21,422 nt of DNA from Minisyncoccota bacterium. Its GTDB lineage: Bacteria > Patescibacteriota > Minisyncoccia > Phycocordibacterales > Phycocordibacteraceae. Shown here in pieces: positions 12,349 through 18,963 of this stretch; the first letter of the stretch is position 1, and every line of letters begins with the position of its first letter. The stretch is from positions 1-21,422 of the forward strand of contig JAQUAU010000011.1 in NCBI GenBank assembly GCA_028687085.1. Reading direction: 5' to 3'. Position numbers and translations under genes: made by a program. Under the pieces are notes generated by a model that was not told the DNA's origin, did not search any database, and saw nothing but the letters and a program-made list of their open reading frames with translations.

Positions 12349-12793
12349 GGCTGGTTCCACCGACCGCAGTCACGGCGGCGAGCGCAGTGGCGGAGATTGA
12401 ACAACCGGTAACAACGAGTGCCTTGGTGAGAGAACCGGTGCCGAGGATCTTTACCTTCGGCGCACGACCCTTGGCGCGGCGCACGAGCCCGCGGGCGAGA
12501 AGCGTTGCCGGCGAGACCGTCTCGCCTGCCTTGAAGTTGAGCTCGAGCGCGTCGAGATTCACTGCGCTTATCGCGATGCGATTGGTGCGAACCGTGCGGG
12601 CGCGGTTCTTGCCGTGGCCGCGGCGCTTCGGGAGCTTCTTGATGAGGTCGCGGACCTCCGGGCGGATCTTGTGTCCGGCACGCGCCGTCTGGCCCTTGCC
12701 GCCGCGACCAGAGGTCTTGCCGCGCTTGCCGCCGCGCCCGACCGGGGCGTTCTTCTTGTTCTTGGTGCGCGGCTTAAGGGTGTTGAGTTGCAT
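12341..12793 (-). CDS. rplO: Ribosomal protein L15
   Basis: The product has 150 residues from the ATG at 12793 (MQLNTLKP). The Gly-Arg-rich N-terminal tail (GRGGKRGKTSGRGGKGQ, residues ~16-32), which threads into 23S rRNA, and the globular part (NLDALELNFKAGETVSPATL, KVKILGTGSLTKALVV) are complete. It directly follows rpsE: the usual rpmD (L30) between them is missing. It overlaps secY by 8 nt. Confidence 0.96.
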   Translation of the reverse strand: MQLNTLKPRTKNKKNAPVGRGGKRGKTSGRGGKGQTARAGHKIRPEVRDLIKKLPKRRGHGKNRARTVRTNRIAISAVNLDALELNFKAGETVSPATLLARGLVRRAKGRAPKVKILGTGSLTKALVVTGCSISATALAAVTAVGGTSHA

Positions 12794-12803
12794 ACGAAAA
12801 TGA

Positions 12804-13508
12804 TTAGGCAGTGCGGAGCTTCTTGAGGGCTGCGACGGTCGCACGCGCCATGGTGAGTTTGTTCTTAGAACGACTGTGAATCTTCGTCACCACGTCGGTC
12901 ACGCCGGCGAGGTCGAGCACTGTGCGTACGGCCGAGCCAGCGACGAGACCGCGCCCCTTCGACGGAATAATCTCGACAACCGACGAAGAATACTTCGTCG
13001 ATACCTGGTGCGGGATCGAGCCTGAAGCGGTGCGAGGCACCGTGAAGAGATGCTTCTTGGCGTCGCGAGTCGCCTTGTCGATTGCGAGCGCGGTGTCCAC
13101 ACCCTTACCGAGGCCCACGCCGACGCGACCCTTCTTATCGCCGATAACGACCACCAGGCTGAAGTTGAAACGACGACCGCCTGCCATCACGCGCGCCACG
13201 CGGCGCGCATCGATGGTCACCTGGTCAAACTCGCCGCGCTCACGCGGAGGGCGAGCACGATTCCCGCCTCGTGGCGCGCGACCGCGCATCGAACTACGGC
13301 CGCCGGTACGCGGTGCGACAACGCCAGCAACGCCGACGCTTTCGGTCGGCGCTCCGACTTCTGACGTCGGAGCCGGGGTTACCTCGGCAACAGCCTCAAC
13401 AACGCCGACGCTTTCGGTCGGGGTCCCGATCTCTTGCATCGGGACTGACGTCGAAGCCGCCTCCGGTACTATTTCCTGTGTGATTTCTGGTTCCATCGGA
13501 GTCGTCAT
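12804..13508 (-). CDS. rpsE: Ribosomal protein S5 with a long N-terminal extension
   Basis: The product has 234 residues against about 165 usually. The S5 core begins near residue 93 (EFDQVTIDARRVARVMAGGRR) and includes the dsRBD-like domain (FSLVVVIGDKKGRVGVGLGK) and the C-terminal domain (SKGRGLVAGSAVRTVLDLAGV). Residues 1-65 are Thr/Glu/Val-rich with two copies of PTESVGV; residues 67-92 are Arg/Gly-rich. The DNA of the PTESVGV parts consists of palindromic two-hairpin elements. The ATG at 13508, 5 nt after the rplR stop, is taken as start. A later Met at residue 74 could also serve and would leave the elements untranslated. S5 shapes the 30S decoding centre and mRNA entry. Confidence 0.92.
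   Translation of the reverse strand: MTTPMEPEITQEIVPEAASTSVPMQEIGTPTESVGVVEAVAEVTPAPTSEVGAPTESVGVAGVVAPRTGGRSSMRGRAPRGGNRARPPRERGEFDQVTIDARRVARVMAGGRRFNFSLVVVIGDKKGRVGVGLGKGVDTALAIDKATRDAKKHLFTVPRTASGSIPHQVSTKYSSSVVEIIPSKGRGLVAGSAVRTVLDLAGVTDVVTKIHSRSKNKLTMARATVAALKKLRTA
13331..13373. repeat. Two-hairpin palindromic element, copy A (inside rpsE)
   Basis: Hairpin 1: CGCCGAC-GCTTTCG-GTCGGCG (13331-13351). Hairpin 2: GCTCCGAC-TTCTGAC-GTCGGAGC (13351-13373), 8-bp perfect arms. It encodes part of the S5 N-terminal extension (about residues 46-60). Confidence 0.8.
13405..13445. repeat. Two-hairpin palindromic element, copy B (inside rpsE)
   Basis: Hairpin 1: CCGAC-GCTTTCG-GTCGG (13405-13421), same core as copy A. 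Hairpin 2: GTCCCGAT-CTCTTGC-ATCGGGAC (13423-13445). It encodes about residues 22-35 of S5. Hairpin 1 is conserved between copies while hairpin 2 differs in sequence but keeps its pairing. Confidence 0.8.
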
Positions 13509-13513
13509 AAGTA

Positions 13514-13864
13514 TTAAAATGCGAGACCTCCCGCGCGCGCCGCATCGGCAAGCGCCTTGACCTGGCCGCCGTAGCGGTAGCCGCCGCGATCAAAGACGAT
13601 TGTCGTGATGCCCTTCGCCTTAGCCATTTCCGCTATCGCGGTACCGACCGAGACTGCCTGCACCGACTGCGGGCCTTTGAATTCGCGACCATGCGAAGCG
13701 GCGAGCGTCTTCCCTACCGTATCATCGATAAGCTGGGCTGACACGAAGCGGTTGCTCCGGAACACAGCCAAACGCGGACGAGTTGCGGTGCCCGAAATCA
13801 TCGCGCGGACACGAATGTGGCGGCGCTTACGGAGTTCACTGGTGGTGGTTGGTTTGCGGTTCAT
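13514..13864 (-). CDS. rplR: Ribosomal protein L18
   Basis: The product has 116 residues. L18 binds 5S rRNA with L5. Family segments are clear: KRRHIRVRAMISGTATRPRL, AVFRSNRFVSAQLIDD, and FDRGGYRYGGQVKALADAAR near the C-terminus. The gap to the upstream rplF is 5 nt, with no Shine-Dalgarno (TAATCACTATG). Confidence 0.97.
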   Translation of the reverse strand: MNRKPTTTSELRKRRHIRVRAMISGTATRPRLAVFRSNRFVSAQLIDDTVGKTLAASHGREFKGPQSVQAVSVGTAIAEMAKAKGITTIVFDRGGYRYGGQVKALADAARAGGLAF

Positions 13865-13869
13865 AGTGA

Positions 13870-14400
13870 TTAGACGGCCTTCTTGCCCTGCTTGCGGCGG
13901 ATCACCTCGCCCTCGTAGCGGATACCCTTGCCGAGATACGGCTCCGGCGGCTTGATGCGGCGGATGTTCGCGGCGAACTGTCCGACCGACTCCTTGTTGA
14001 TACTCTCGAGCGTCATCACGTTCTTCTCGACCTTCGCTGAAACATCTTCCGGTATTGCAAGCGGTACGGTGTGCGAGAAGCCGACCGTGAGCACGACGTC
14101 CTTACCCTTGACCTCCATCTTGTAGCCGACGCCGTCGAGAATAAGCTTCTTCACATACGGCGTCTCGACGCCCTGAACCATATTCTTCACGTGCGATGCG
14201 TAGGTGCCGATAAGAGCCTTTGCGAGACGCGAACGATCCTTCGGCGTAATCGAGACAGCCCCGGCATCGATAGCGATATCGACTGAAGGGTGCACACGCT
14301 TGGTCAGAGTTCCCTTCGAACCCTTCACCGTGAGCACACCGCCAGAAACCGAGACATCGGTTTTTCCTGCGGCTATGGGTTTCTTTGCGAGGCGGCTCAT
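13870..14400 (-). CDS. rplF: Ribosomal protein L6
   Basis: The product has 176 residues from the ATG at 14400 (MSRLAKKPI). The earlier in-frame ATG lies inside rpsH and is rejected. Two L6 domains are present, and the C-terminal signature PPEPYLGKGIRYEGEVIRRK, which contacts the sarcin-ricin loop region, is intact. The spacing to rpsH is 10 nt. Confidence 0.96.
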   Translation of the reverse strand: MSRLAKKPIAAGKTDVSVSGGVLTVKGSKGTLTKRVHPSVDIAIDAGAVSITPKDRSRLAKALIGTYASHVKNMVQGVETPYVKKLILDGVGYKMEVKGKDVVLTVGFSHTVPLAIPEDVSAKVEKNVMTLESINKESVGQFAANIRRIKPPEPYLGKGIRYEGEVIRRKQGKKAV

Positions 14401-14410
14401 AGTGTATGCA

Positions 14411-14815
14411 TTACCAGATTTCAAAAAGATTCTCGCCGCCCGTTTGATTGGCGCGAGCCTCCTTATCAGAGATGATGCCGGCAGACGACGAGATGAGGCG
14501 TGCACCCGTGCCGCCCTTCACCCTATGTGCCTCGGTAGAAGAGACGTAGAGTCGGCGACCCGGCTTAGAGATGCGCTTCACGCCGCGGAGCTTCGGCGTA
14601 CCGCGTTCGTCGTAGCTGAGGGCGACAATAATCTCCTTCTTCACCTCGCTCTCGCCCTTGGCCTTCACCTCTACTGAAGTGAGGAACCCGAGCTCCTTGA
14701 GCTTCTTCGCAATAGTCTGAATGTGCACCGAATACGGCACCGACACGCTTGCCTTGCCGATAGCTGCGGCATTTTGCAAGCGAATAATGAAATCTCCGAC
14801 GCGGTCAGTTACCAT
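14411..14815 (-). CDS. rpsH: Ribosomal protein S8
   Basis: The product has 134 residues. It binds helix 21 of 16S rRNA and in other bacteria represses its operon. The start is normal (MVTDRVGDFIIRLQNA). The RNA-binding loop is GTGARLISSSAGIISDKEAR; the usual STS(R/K)G turn is SSSAG here, a mild deviation at the rRNA contact. Upstream lies the 76-nt spacer with two hairpins, rather than the tight spacing elsewhere in this operon. Confidence 0.96.
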   Translation of the reverse strand: MVTDRVGDFIIRLQNAAAIGKASVSVPYSVHIQTIAKKLKELGFLTSVEVKAKGESEVKKEIIVALSYDERGTPKLRGVKRISKPGRRLYVSSTEAHRVKGGTGARLISSSAGIISDKEARANQTGGENLFEIW

Positions 14816-14842
14816 ATTCGTGAGTTATTATTCGCGGTCAGC

Positions 14843-14891
14843 GCCGACGCTCCGGTCGGCGACCCGACAACAATCAGATTGTTCGTCGGGT
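14843..14891. repeat. Two-hairpin palindromic element, copy C (rpsN-rpsH spacer)
   Basis: Hairpin 1: GCCGAC-GCTCCG-GTCGGC (14843-14860), same core as the rpsE copies. Hairpin 2: ACCCGAC-AACAAT-CAG-ATTGTT-C-GTCGGGT (14862-14891), a 13-bp stem with one bulged C that begins right at the rpsN stop codon. It fills most of the only long spacer in the operon. It is not followed by a T-run, so it is not a classical terminator. Confidence 0.8.
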
Positions 14892-15161
14892 TTACCATGA
14901 TGCTTTCTTAACGCCCGGGATCTTGCCCTCGCGCGCGAGCTCGCGGAACTGGATCCGGGAGAGACCGAAGACGCGCATGTAGCCGCGGGAGCGGCCGGTG
15001 ATGGCGCAGCGATTCTTCAACCGCACCGGTGAGGAGTTCTTCGGGAGCGCCTGGAGCCCAGCAGAGTCGCCCGCCGCCTTGAGGGCTGCGCGCTTGACTG
15101 CATATTTCGCGACGAGTTTCGTCTTCTTGACGAGTCGTGCGAGCTGGGATTTCTTGGCCAT
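14892..15161 (-). CDS. rpsN: Ribosomal protein S14 (zinc-free type)
   Basis: The product has 89 residues. It is the long, cysteine-poor form: only one Cys (KNRCAITGRSRGYMR) instead of the two CxxC knuckles of the short zinc form. The C-terminal signature FGLSRIQFRELAREGKIPGV is complete. It sits between rplE and rpsH as usual. The ATG at 15161 follows an A/T-rich spacer (TTTATTTTTTATC) without a Shine-Dalgarno. Confidence 0.96.
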   Translation of the reverse strand: MAKKSQLARLVKKTKLVAKYAVKRAALKAAGDSAGLQALPKNSSPVRLKNRCAITGRSRGYMRVFGLSRIQFRELAREGKIPGVKKASW

Positions 15162-15200
15162 GATAAAAAATAAAGCCCCGAAGAGCGTGCTTATAGAATA

Positions 15201-15752
15201 TCAGCGTTTTACGCCTGAGTCAACAATAAGCGGAAGGCCGAGATGGCGCAGGAACGCTTCTGCTTCTGGCTTCGACTTAGCCGTGGTGACGACGGTAATG
15301 GCGAGCCCAAAGACATCCTTCAGATCCTCGTCTGAGGTCTCCGGGAAGATGGTGTTCTCCTTGATGCCGATAGTGATATTGCCCATATCATCGATCGCTT
15401 TTGCCGAGAGGCCGCGGAAGTCGCGGGTACGCGGGAGGGCGATATGGATGAGCTTGTCGAGGAAGTCGTACATCCGCGCGCCGCGAAGCGTCGTCTGAAG
15501 GCCGACCGTGTCGCCCTCGCGCACCTTAAAGGAGGCGACGGACTGCTTCGCCGCGCGCGGAGCGGCCTTCTGACCGGTGATGCGCGCGAGCCGCTCGCTG
15601 ATGAGCTCGATCTGCTTCTTATCGCGCTTCTTGCCGACGCCTGAGGAGACGATGACCTTCATAATGCGCGGACCCTGCATCGTGCTCGTGTAGCCGAACG
15701 CTTCTTTGAGCGCGAGGTAGGCGGACTGCTGTCGTTCTTTAGTAATAGACAT
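15201..15752 (-). CDS. rplE: Ribosomal protein L5
   Basis: The product has 183 residues. It binds 5S rRNA and contacts the P-site tRNA. Recognised by PRIMKVIVSSGVGKKR, ITGQKAAPRAAKQSVASFKV, RMYDFLDKLIHIALPRTRDF and the C-terminal DVFGLAITVVTTAKSKPEA. The gap to the upstream rplX is only 2 nt, with no Shine-Dalgarno. Confidence 0.97.
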   Translation of the reverse strand: MSITKERQQSAYLALKEAFGYTSTMQGPRIMKVIVSSGVGKKRDKKQIELISERLARITGQKAAPRAAKQSVASFKVREGDTVGLQTTLRGARMYDFLDKLIHIALPRTRDFRGLSAKAIDDMGNITIGIKENTIFPETSDEDLKDVFGLAITVVTTAKSKPEAEAFLRHLGLPLIVDSGVKR

Positions 15753-15754
15753 AC

Positions 15755-16033
15755 TTATTTCTTTATACTCTTCTTAACGGGCTTGGCGGGAGCATCGAGT
15801 GCCGACTGGATCTTCGGCGACGAGACGAGCGCGACATTCGATGCATTGATCGCACGCGGACGTTCGATGATGCGGCCGACCTTTCCGGCAGCACCGCGAA
15901 GCGAGCGCTTGTAGAGCGCGACGCCCTCGACGACGACCGCGTTCTCCTTCGGCAGGGCGCGCAGAATCACTCCGGACTTGCCCTTGTCCTTGCCGGCGAT
16001 GATTCTGACCTTATCTCCTTTTTTAACTTTCAT
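15755..16033 (-). CDS. rplX: Ribosomal protein L24
   Basis: The product has 92 residues. The KOW motif is at the N-terminus (KVKKGDKVRIIAGKDKGKSG), followed by the L24 continuation ALPKENAVVVEGVALYKR and a lysine-rich tail (KPVKKSIKK). L24 is an early assembly initiator of the 50S subunit. The spacer to rplN is 9 nt of A/T-rich sequence. Confidence 0.96.
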   Translation of the reverse strand: MKVKKGDKVRIIAGKDKGKSGVILRALPKENAVVVEGVALYKRSLRGAAGKVGRIIERPRAINASNVALVSSPKIQSALDAPAKPVKKSIKK

Positions 16034-16042
16034 AGAAAAATA

Positions 16043-16420
16043 TTAGACGACTTCAGGGGCGAGCGAGACAATGTTGTGCCATCCGCGCTCCGAGAGCTCG
16101 CGCGGCACCGGACCGAAGATGCGGTTCCCTTTCGGGCCCATCTCCTTGCCTTGCTTCTCGATGAGCACGACTGCGTTCTCGTCGAAGCGGATATACGAGC
16201 CGTCCTTACGACCGAAGGCATTGACCGTGCGCACGACGACGGCGCGGAAGATATCCTTCTTCTTCACGGCCTTGCGCGGCGCGGCAGTCTGGATAGACAC
16301 GACGACGACATCGCCGATGCCGGCGTAGCGGCGCTTACTGCCGCCGAGCACTTTGAAAATCCGGGCGACCTGGCCGCCGGAATTGTCTGCTACCGTAACG
16401 ATGGATTGCATCTGCAACAT
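16043..16420 (-). CDS. rplN: Ribosomal protein L14
   Basis: The product has 125 residues. The start MLQMQSIVTVADNSGG aligns with the family MIQ-x-Q start, so the ATG at 16420 is kept over the one at 16411. The signature GNRIFGPVPRELSERGWHNIVSLAPEV ends the protein. L14 forms an intersubunit bridge with L19. The upstream spacer (TAAATATATATG) lacks a Shine-Dalgarno. Confidence 0.97.
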   Translation of the reverse strand: MLQMQSIVTVADNSGGQVARIFKVLGGSKRRYAGIGDVVVVSIQTAAPRKAVKKKDIFRAVVVRTVNAFGRKDGSYIRFDENAVVLIEKQGKEMGPKGNRIFGPVPRELSERGWHNIVSLAPEVV

Positions 16421-16426
16421 ATATAT

Positions 16427-16699
16427 TTATTCGGCTGACTCAGCACGAACCGTCTGAGCCGGGTCGATCGCGAAATGCTTCAATTTCGAGATCGGGCGCG
16501 TCGCGACGATAGTGACCGTGTCCCCCACCTGCGCCGTATTGCCCGGGTCGTGTGCGAGATACTTCTTCGAGCGCACGAAATACTTCTTGTACTTGGCGTT
16601 CTTGACGTAGCGGTCGACCTTGACCGTGGCCGTGTCCTTCATCGCCGTCTTTACGACGACGCCGGTGAACGATTGGGGACGAGTAGTTTTTGTTTCCAT
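16427..16699 (-). CDS. rpsQ: Ribosomal protein S17
   Basis: The product has 90 residues. The OB-fold protein S17 binds 16S rRNA helix 11. Family segments: SFTGVVVKTAMKDTATVKVD, YFVRSKKYLAHDPGNTAQVGD and VTIVATRPISKLKHF. The gap to rpmC is 4 nt. Confidence 0.96.
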   Translation of the reverse strand: METKTTRPQSFTGVVVKTAMKDTATVKVDRYVKNAKYKKYFVRSKKYLAHDPGNTAQVGDTVTIVATRPISKLKHFAIDPAQTVRAESAE

Positions 16700-16703
16700 A
16701 TAA

Positions 16704-16952
16704 TTATTGGGCGGTCTTCAAGACGCGAGCATGTCCCGACGCTTCCGGTCGGGAGGTCGACCCTGAAAGGCGTCGGCCCTGCTCGGTGAGCGTGCGGGCG
16801 ATGACCTTGCGGAGCTTCCCTTTGTGGTTGCTGTCCTTGGCGCGCGCACCGGCAGCCGAAAAGCGCTCCACGCGCAGTTCACTGCGAGTATCAGCAAGGA
16901 GCTTCGAGAGCTCTGTGTCGGTCTTGGTCGTCATGCTTTCTTTTTTTGTCAT
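16704..16952 (-). CDS. rpmC: Ribosomal protein L29 with an inserted C-terminal segment
   Basis: The product has 82 residues against about 65 usually. The two-helix body is present (TDTELSKLLADTRSELRVER, then NHKGKLRKVIARTLTEQ). Residues ~60-75 (RRLSGSTSRPEASGHAR) are encoded by a palindromic two-hairpin element, after which VLKTAQ ends the protein. Two starts are possible (16952 or 16934); the first gives MTKKESM. L29 lies at the tunnel exit next to L23. Confidence 0.9.
   Translation of the reverse strand: MTKKESMTTKTDTELSKLLADTRSELRVERFSAAGARAKDSNHKGKLRKVIARTLTEQGRRLSGSTSRPEASGHARVLKTAQ
16734..16778. repeat. Two-hairpin palindromic element, copy D (inside rpmC)
   Basis: Hairpin 1: TCCCGAC-GCTTCCG-GTCGGGA (16734-16754). 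Hairpin 2: GGTCGAC-N10-GTCGGCC (16755-16778, one wobble pair). It has the same order and core as copies A-C but is read in a different frame from the rpsE copies, giving RPEAS instead of TESVG. Confidence 0.7.
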
Positions 16953-16973
16953 ACAAGTAGGAAAATAGCAATG

Positions 16974-17393
16974 TTAGCGGGTGACGATGGTCGTCTTGAC
17001 CGGGAGCTTCATCCCCGCCTGGCGCATGTGCGCGCGAGCGATCTTCTCGTCGACGCCGTCCATCTCGAAGAGGATTCTCCCCGGACGCACCTGAAAGACA
17101 TAGTGCTTCGGATCGCCCTTACCAGAGCCCATGCCCACCTCAGCCGGCTTGGCCGTGACCGGTCGGTCAGGGAAGATGCGGATCCAGAGCTTGCCGGTCT
17201 TCGCCGTGGCGCGAGTGAGCACCTTGCGAGCCGCTTCGATCTGATTGCTCGTGATGCGCGCGGGCGAGAGCGCCTTGAGTCCGAAGGAGCCGAAGGCGAC
17301 CGTCACGCCGCGCGTGTCGGGGCGGTTGAGGTTCTTCTCAGACAGACGCTGGGTCTGCCACTTGCGGTGCTTCACTTTTTTAGGAAACAACAT
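16974..17393 (-). CDS. rplP: Ribosomal protein L16
   Basis: The product has 139 residues from the ATG at 17393 (MLFPKKVKHRKW); a TTG two codons upstream is less likely. Signatures: NRPDTRGVTVAFGSFGLKAL, RIFPDRPVTAKPAEVGMGSG and KGDPKHYVFQVRPGRILFEM. L16 helps position tRNA in the A site. The distance from the rpsC stop is 9 nt, with no Shine-Dalgarno. Confidence 0.97.
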   Translation of the reverse strand: MLFPKKVKHRKWQTQRLSEKNLNRPDTRGVTVAFGSFGLKALSPARITSNQIEAARKVLTRATAKTGKLWIRIFPDRPVTAKPAEVGMGSGKGDPKHYVFQVRPGRILFEMDGVDEKIARAHMRQAGMKLPVKTTIVTR

Positions 17394-17402
17394 AGTCAAG
17401 TA

Positions 17403-18104
17403 TTAGCCCTGTGAGGGCATGCGGACCGGTGCGTTCTTGTCCTGATAGACATTGCCGCGATAGATCCACACCTTGATGCCGATGACGCCGTAGGGCAGGT
17501 AGGCCTGCTCGTGGGCGAAGTCGATATCGGCGCGGAAGGTCTGGAGCGGGATACGCCCCTTCTTGGCCTCCTCCTTGCGGCTCATCTCTGCCCCACCGAG
17601 GCGGCCCGAGAGCGCGATGCGTACGCCTTCGACCTCGCGTACGGCGATGACCTTCTCGACGGTCGACTTCAGCACGCGGCGAAACGGCATGCGCTTCTCG
17701 AGCCCCTCGGCAATCATGTAGGCGACCACCGCCGCGTCCGTCTCCGGCTGGCGGATCTCGTTAATGTCGAACTTGACCTGTTTGCCGGCCGGGAGCGCAT
17801 TCGGTGACGCCTTGCGGACGACCTCAGTGATCTCGGCGCGGAGCTTGGTCGCGTTCTCGCCCGAACGGCCGATGACAAGCCCGGGGCGGGCAGTCGAGAG
17901 GATGACGCGCAATTCGCTCTGCGAACGCTCGATATCGATGCCGCTCGTGTAGGTGCCGCGCAGGCGCTTCATCAAGAAGCGGCGTATCGTCTCATCTACC
18001 TTGATGTTCTCGCGGTAGCTCTTTTTGTCGGCTGCGAACCAGCGGCTCTTCCAGTCTCGGATGATGCCGAGGCGGTGCGCATAGGGATGTACAGTGTGTG
18101 TCAT
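17403..18104 (-). CDS. rpsC: Ribosomal protein S3
   Basis: The product has 233 residues. The KH domain with GLVIGRSGENATKLRAEI (residues ~75-92) and the C-terminal domain with GRLGGAEMSRKEEAKKGRIP and the ending YGVIGIKVWIYRGNV are complete. S3 lines the mRNA entry channel and has helicase function. The N-terminal HPYAHRLGIIRDWKSRWFA is typical. The spacer to rplV is 7 nt (TTTTAAT), A/T-only. Confidence 0.97.
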   Translation of the reverse strand: MTHTVHPYAHRLGIIRDWKSRWFAADKKSYRENIKVDETIRRFLMKRLRGTYTSGIDIERSQSELRVILSTARPGLVIGRSGENATKLRAEITEVVRKASPNALPAGKQVKFDINEIRQPETDAAVVAYMIAEGLEKRMPFRRVLKSTVEKVIAVREVEGVRIALSGRLGGAEMSRKEEAKKGRIPLQTFRADIDFAHEQAYLPYGVIGIKVWIYRGNVYQDKNAPVRMPSQG

Positions 18105-18111
18105 ATTAAAA

Positions 18112-18432
18112 TTACGAGAGCGTCACCTTAACCTGAGACTTGCGACGGCGGATAGCCGAGGCGCGACCGAAGGCGCGCGGCATGTACTTCTTCAGCATGC
18201 CGGCGCTCTCGACGATGATCGACTGCACCTTCAAGGTGTCCATGTCCTGTCCCTGTGCTTTTGCACTAGCGGCCGCGCTCTTGATGAGCTTGGCGATAGG
18301 TTCTGACGCACGCTTCGGGAGGAACTCGAGTGCGACAAGCGCATCAGAGACCTTCTTCCCTTTCACGAGCTCCGTCACAAGGCGGACCTTGCGCGGCGTC
18401 TGGTTATAGCTCTTGAGGTGTGCGGTAGCCAT
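18112..18432 (-). CDS. rplV: Ribosomal protein L22
   Basis: The product has 106 residues. It begins MATAHLKSYNQTPRKVRLVTELVKGK. The beta-hairpin region reaching into the exit tunnel (ESAGMLKKYMPRAFGRASAIRRRKSQVKV) is complete; this hairpin is a known macrolide-resistance region. The start is 1 nt after the rpsS stop (TAA-T-ATG). Confidence 0.97.
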   Translation of the reverse strand: MATAHLKSYNQTPRKVRLVTELVKGKKVSDALVALEFLPKRASEPIAKLIKSAAASAKAQGQDMDTLKVQSIIVESAGMLKKYMPRAFGRASAIRRRKSQVKVTLS

Positions 18433-18433
18433 A

Positions 18434-18778
18434 TTATTTCTTAGCCGGAGCCGGAGACTCCTTAGCGGCCTTGGCCGAAGCGATCTCGGCCTGCTGTTTC
18501 TTGGCCTCCATCTCCTTCTGCATCTTGCCGCCGTGGCGCACGAACTTCTTGGTCGGTGAGAACTCGCCCAAGCGATGTCCTACCATCTCCTCAGAGACGA
18601 TGACCTCCACGTGGCTCTTGCCATTGTGGACGCCGAACGTGAATCCGACCATCTCCGGGCTTATCTGGCTGCGGCGCGCCCACGTGTTTATCACCCCGGC
18701 AGAGGCCGGTTTCTTGTCGATGAGCTTCTTGAGGAGTTTGACGTCCACGAAGGGCCCTTTTTTGAGTGAGCGAGACAT
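18434..18778 (-). CDS. rpsS: Ribosomal protein S19, first gene of the second transcription unit
   Basis: The product has 114 residues from the ATG at 18778 (MSRSLKKGPFVDVKLLKKL); upstream in-frame codons would extend into the promoter. Signatures: RRSQISPEMVGFTFGVHNGK and GHRLGEFSPTKKFVRHGGK. An Ala/Lys-rich tail of ~20 residues (AEIASAKAAKESPAPAKK) is longer than in model bacteria. S19 forms the 30S head with S13. A promoter and a terminator separate it from rplB. Confidence 0.96.
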   Translation of the reverse strand: MSRSLKKGPFVDVKLLKKLIDKKPASAGVINTWARRSQISPEMVGFTFGVHNGKSHVEVIVSEEMVGHRLGEFSPTKKFVRHGGKMQKEMEAKKQQAEIASAKAAKESPAPAKK

Positions 18779-18815
18779 AAGGGAATGAAAAACCCGCTGT
18801 GCGCGAGATAGGTCA

Positions 18816-18844
18816 AAGATACAGGAAGCACTCTGTGAAGTCAA
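18816..18844 (-). promoter_or_regulatory. Internal promoter of the S19-SecY transcription unit
   Basis: On the minus strand TTGACT (18844-18839), a spacer of exactly 17 bp and TATCTT (18821-18816) predict a start about 30 nt before the rpsS ATG. This is one of the two best -35/-10 pairs in the window. Confidence 0.7.
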
Positions 18845-18904
18845 CCAACCGTTCCAAAACACCCTCATAAAGCCTAGGCCGTTTCAGAACCTTGACAAAT
18901 ACAA

Positions 18905-18951
18905 AAAACGCCGTCCGCCACAACTTCGCAGATGTTGGCGGACGGCGTTTT
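18905..18951 (-). terminator. Intrinsic terminator between rplB and rpsS
   Basis: A 16-bp perfect stem (AAAACGCCGTCCGCCA / TGGCGGACGGCGTTTT) with a 15-nt loop, followed on the minus strand by TTTTTTGT. It ends 13 nt after the rplB stop codon. It splits the classic S10 operon into two transcription units. Confidence 0.92.
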
Positions 18952-18963
18952 GTTTTGTAAAAC

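Noticed and set aside
11347..12411. A 354-codon open frame antisense to secY and rplO
   Set aside because: It lies opposite highly conserved secY, is full of charged low-complexity residues and results from GC-biased third positions of the real gene.
14843..14891. Intrinsic terminator between rpsN and rpsH
   Set aside because: The stems are strong but no T-run follows on the minus strand, and the same two-hairpin element occurs inside coding regions.
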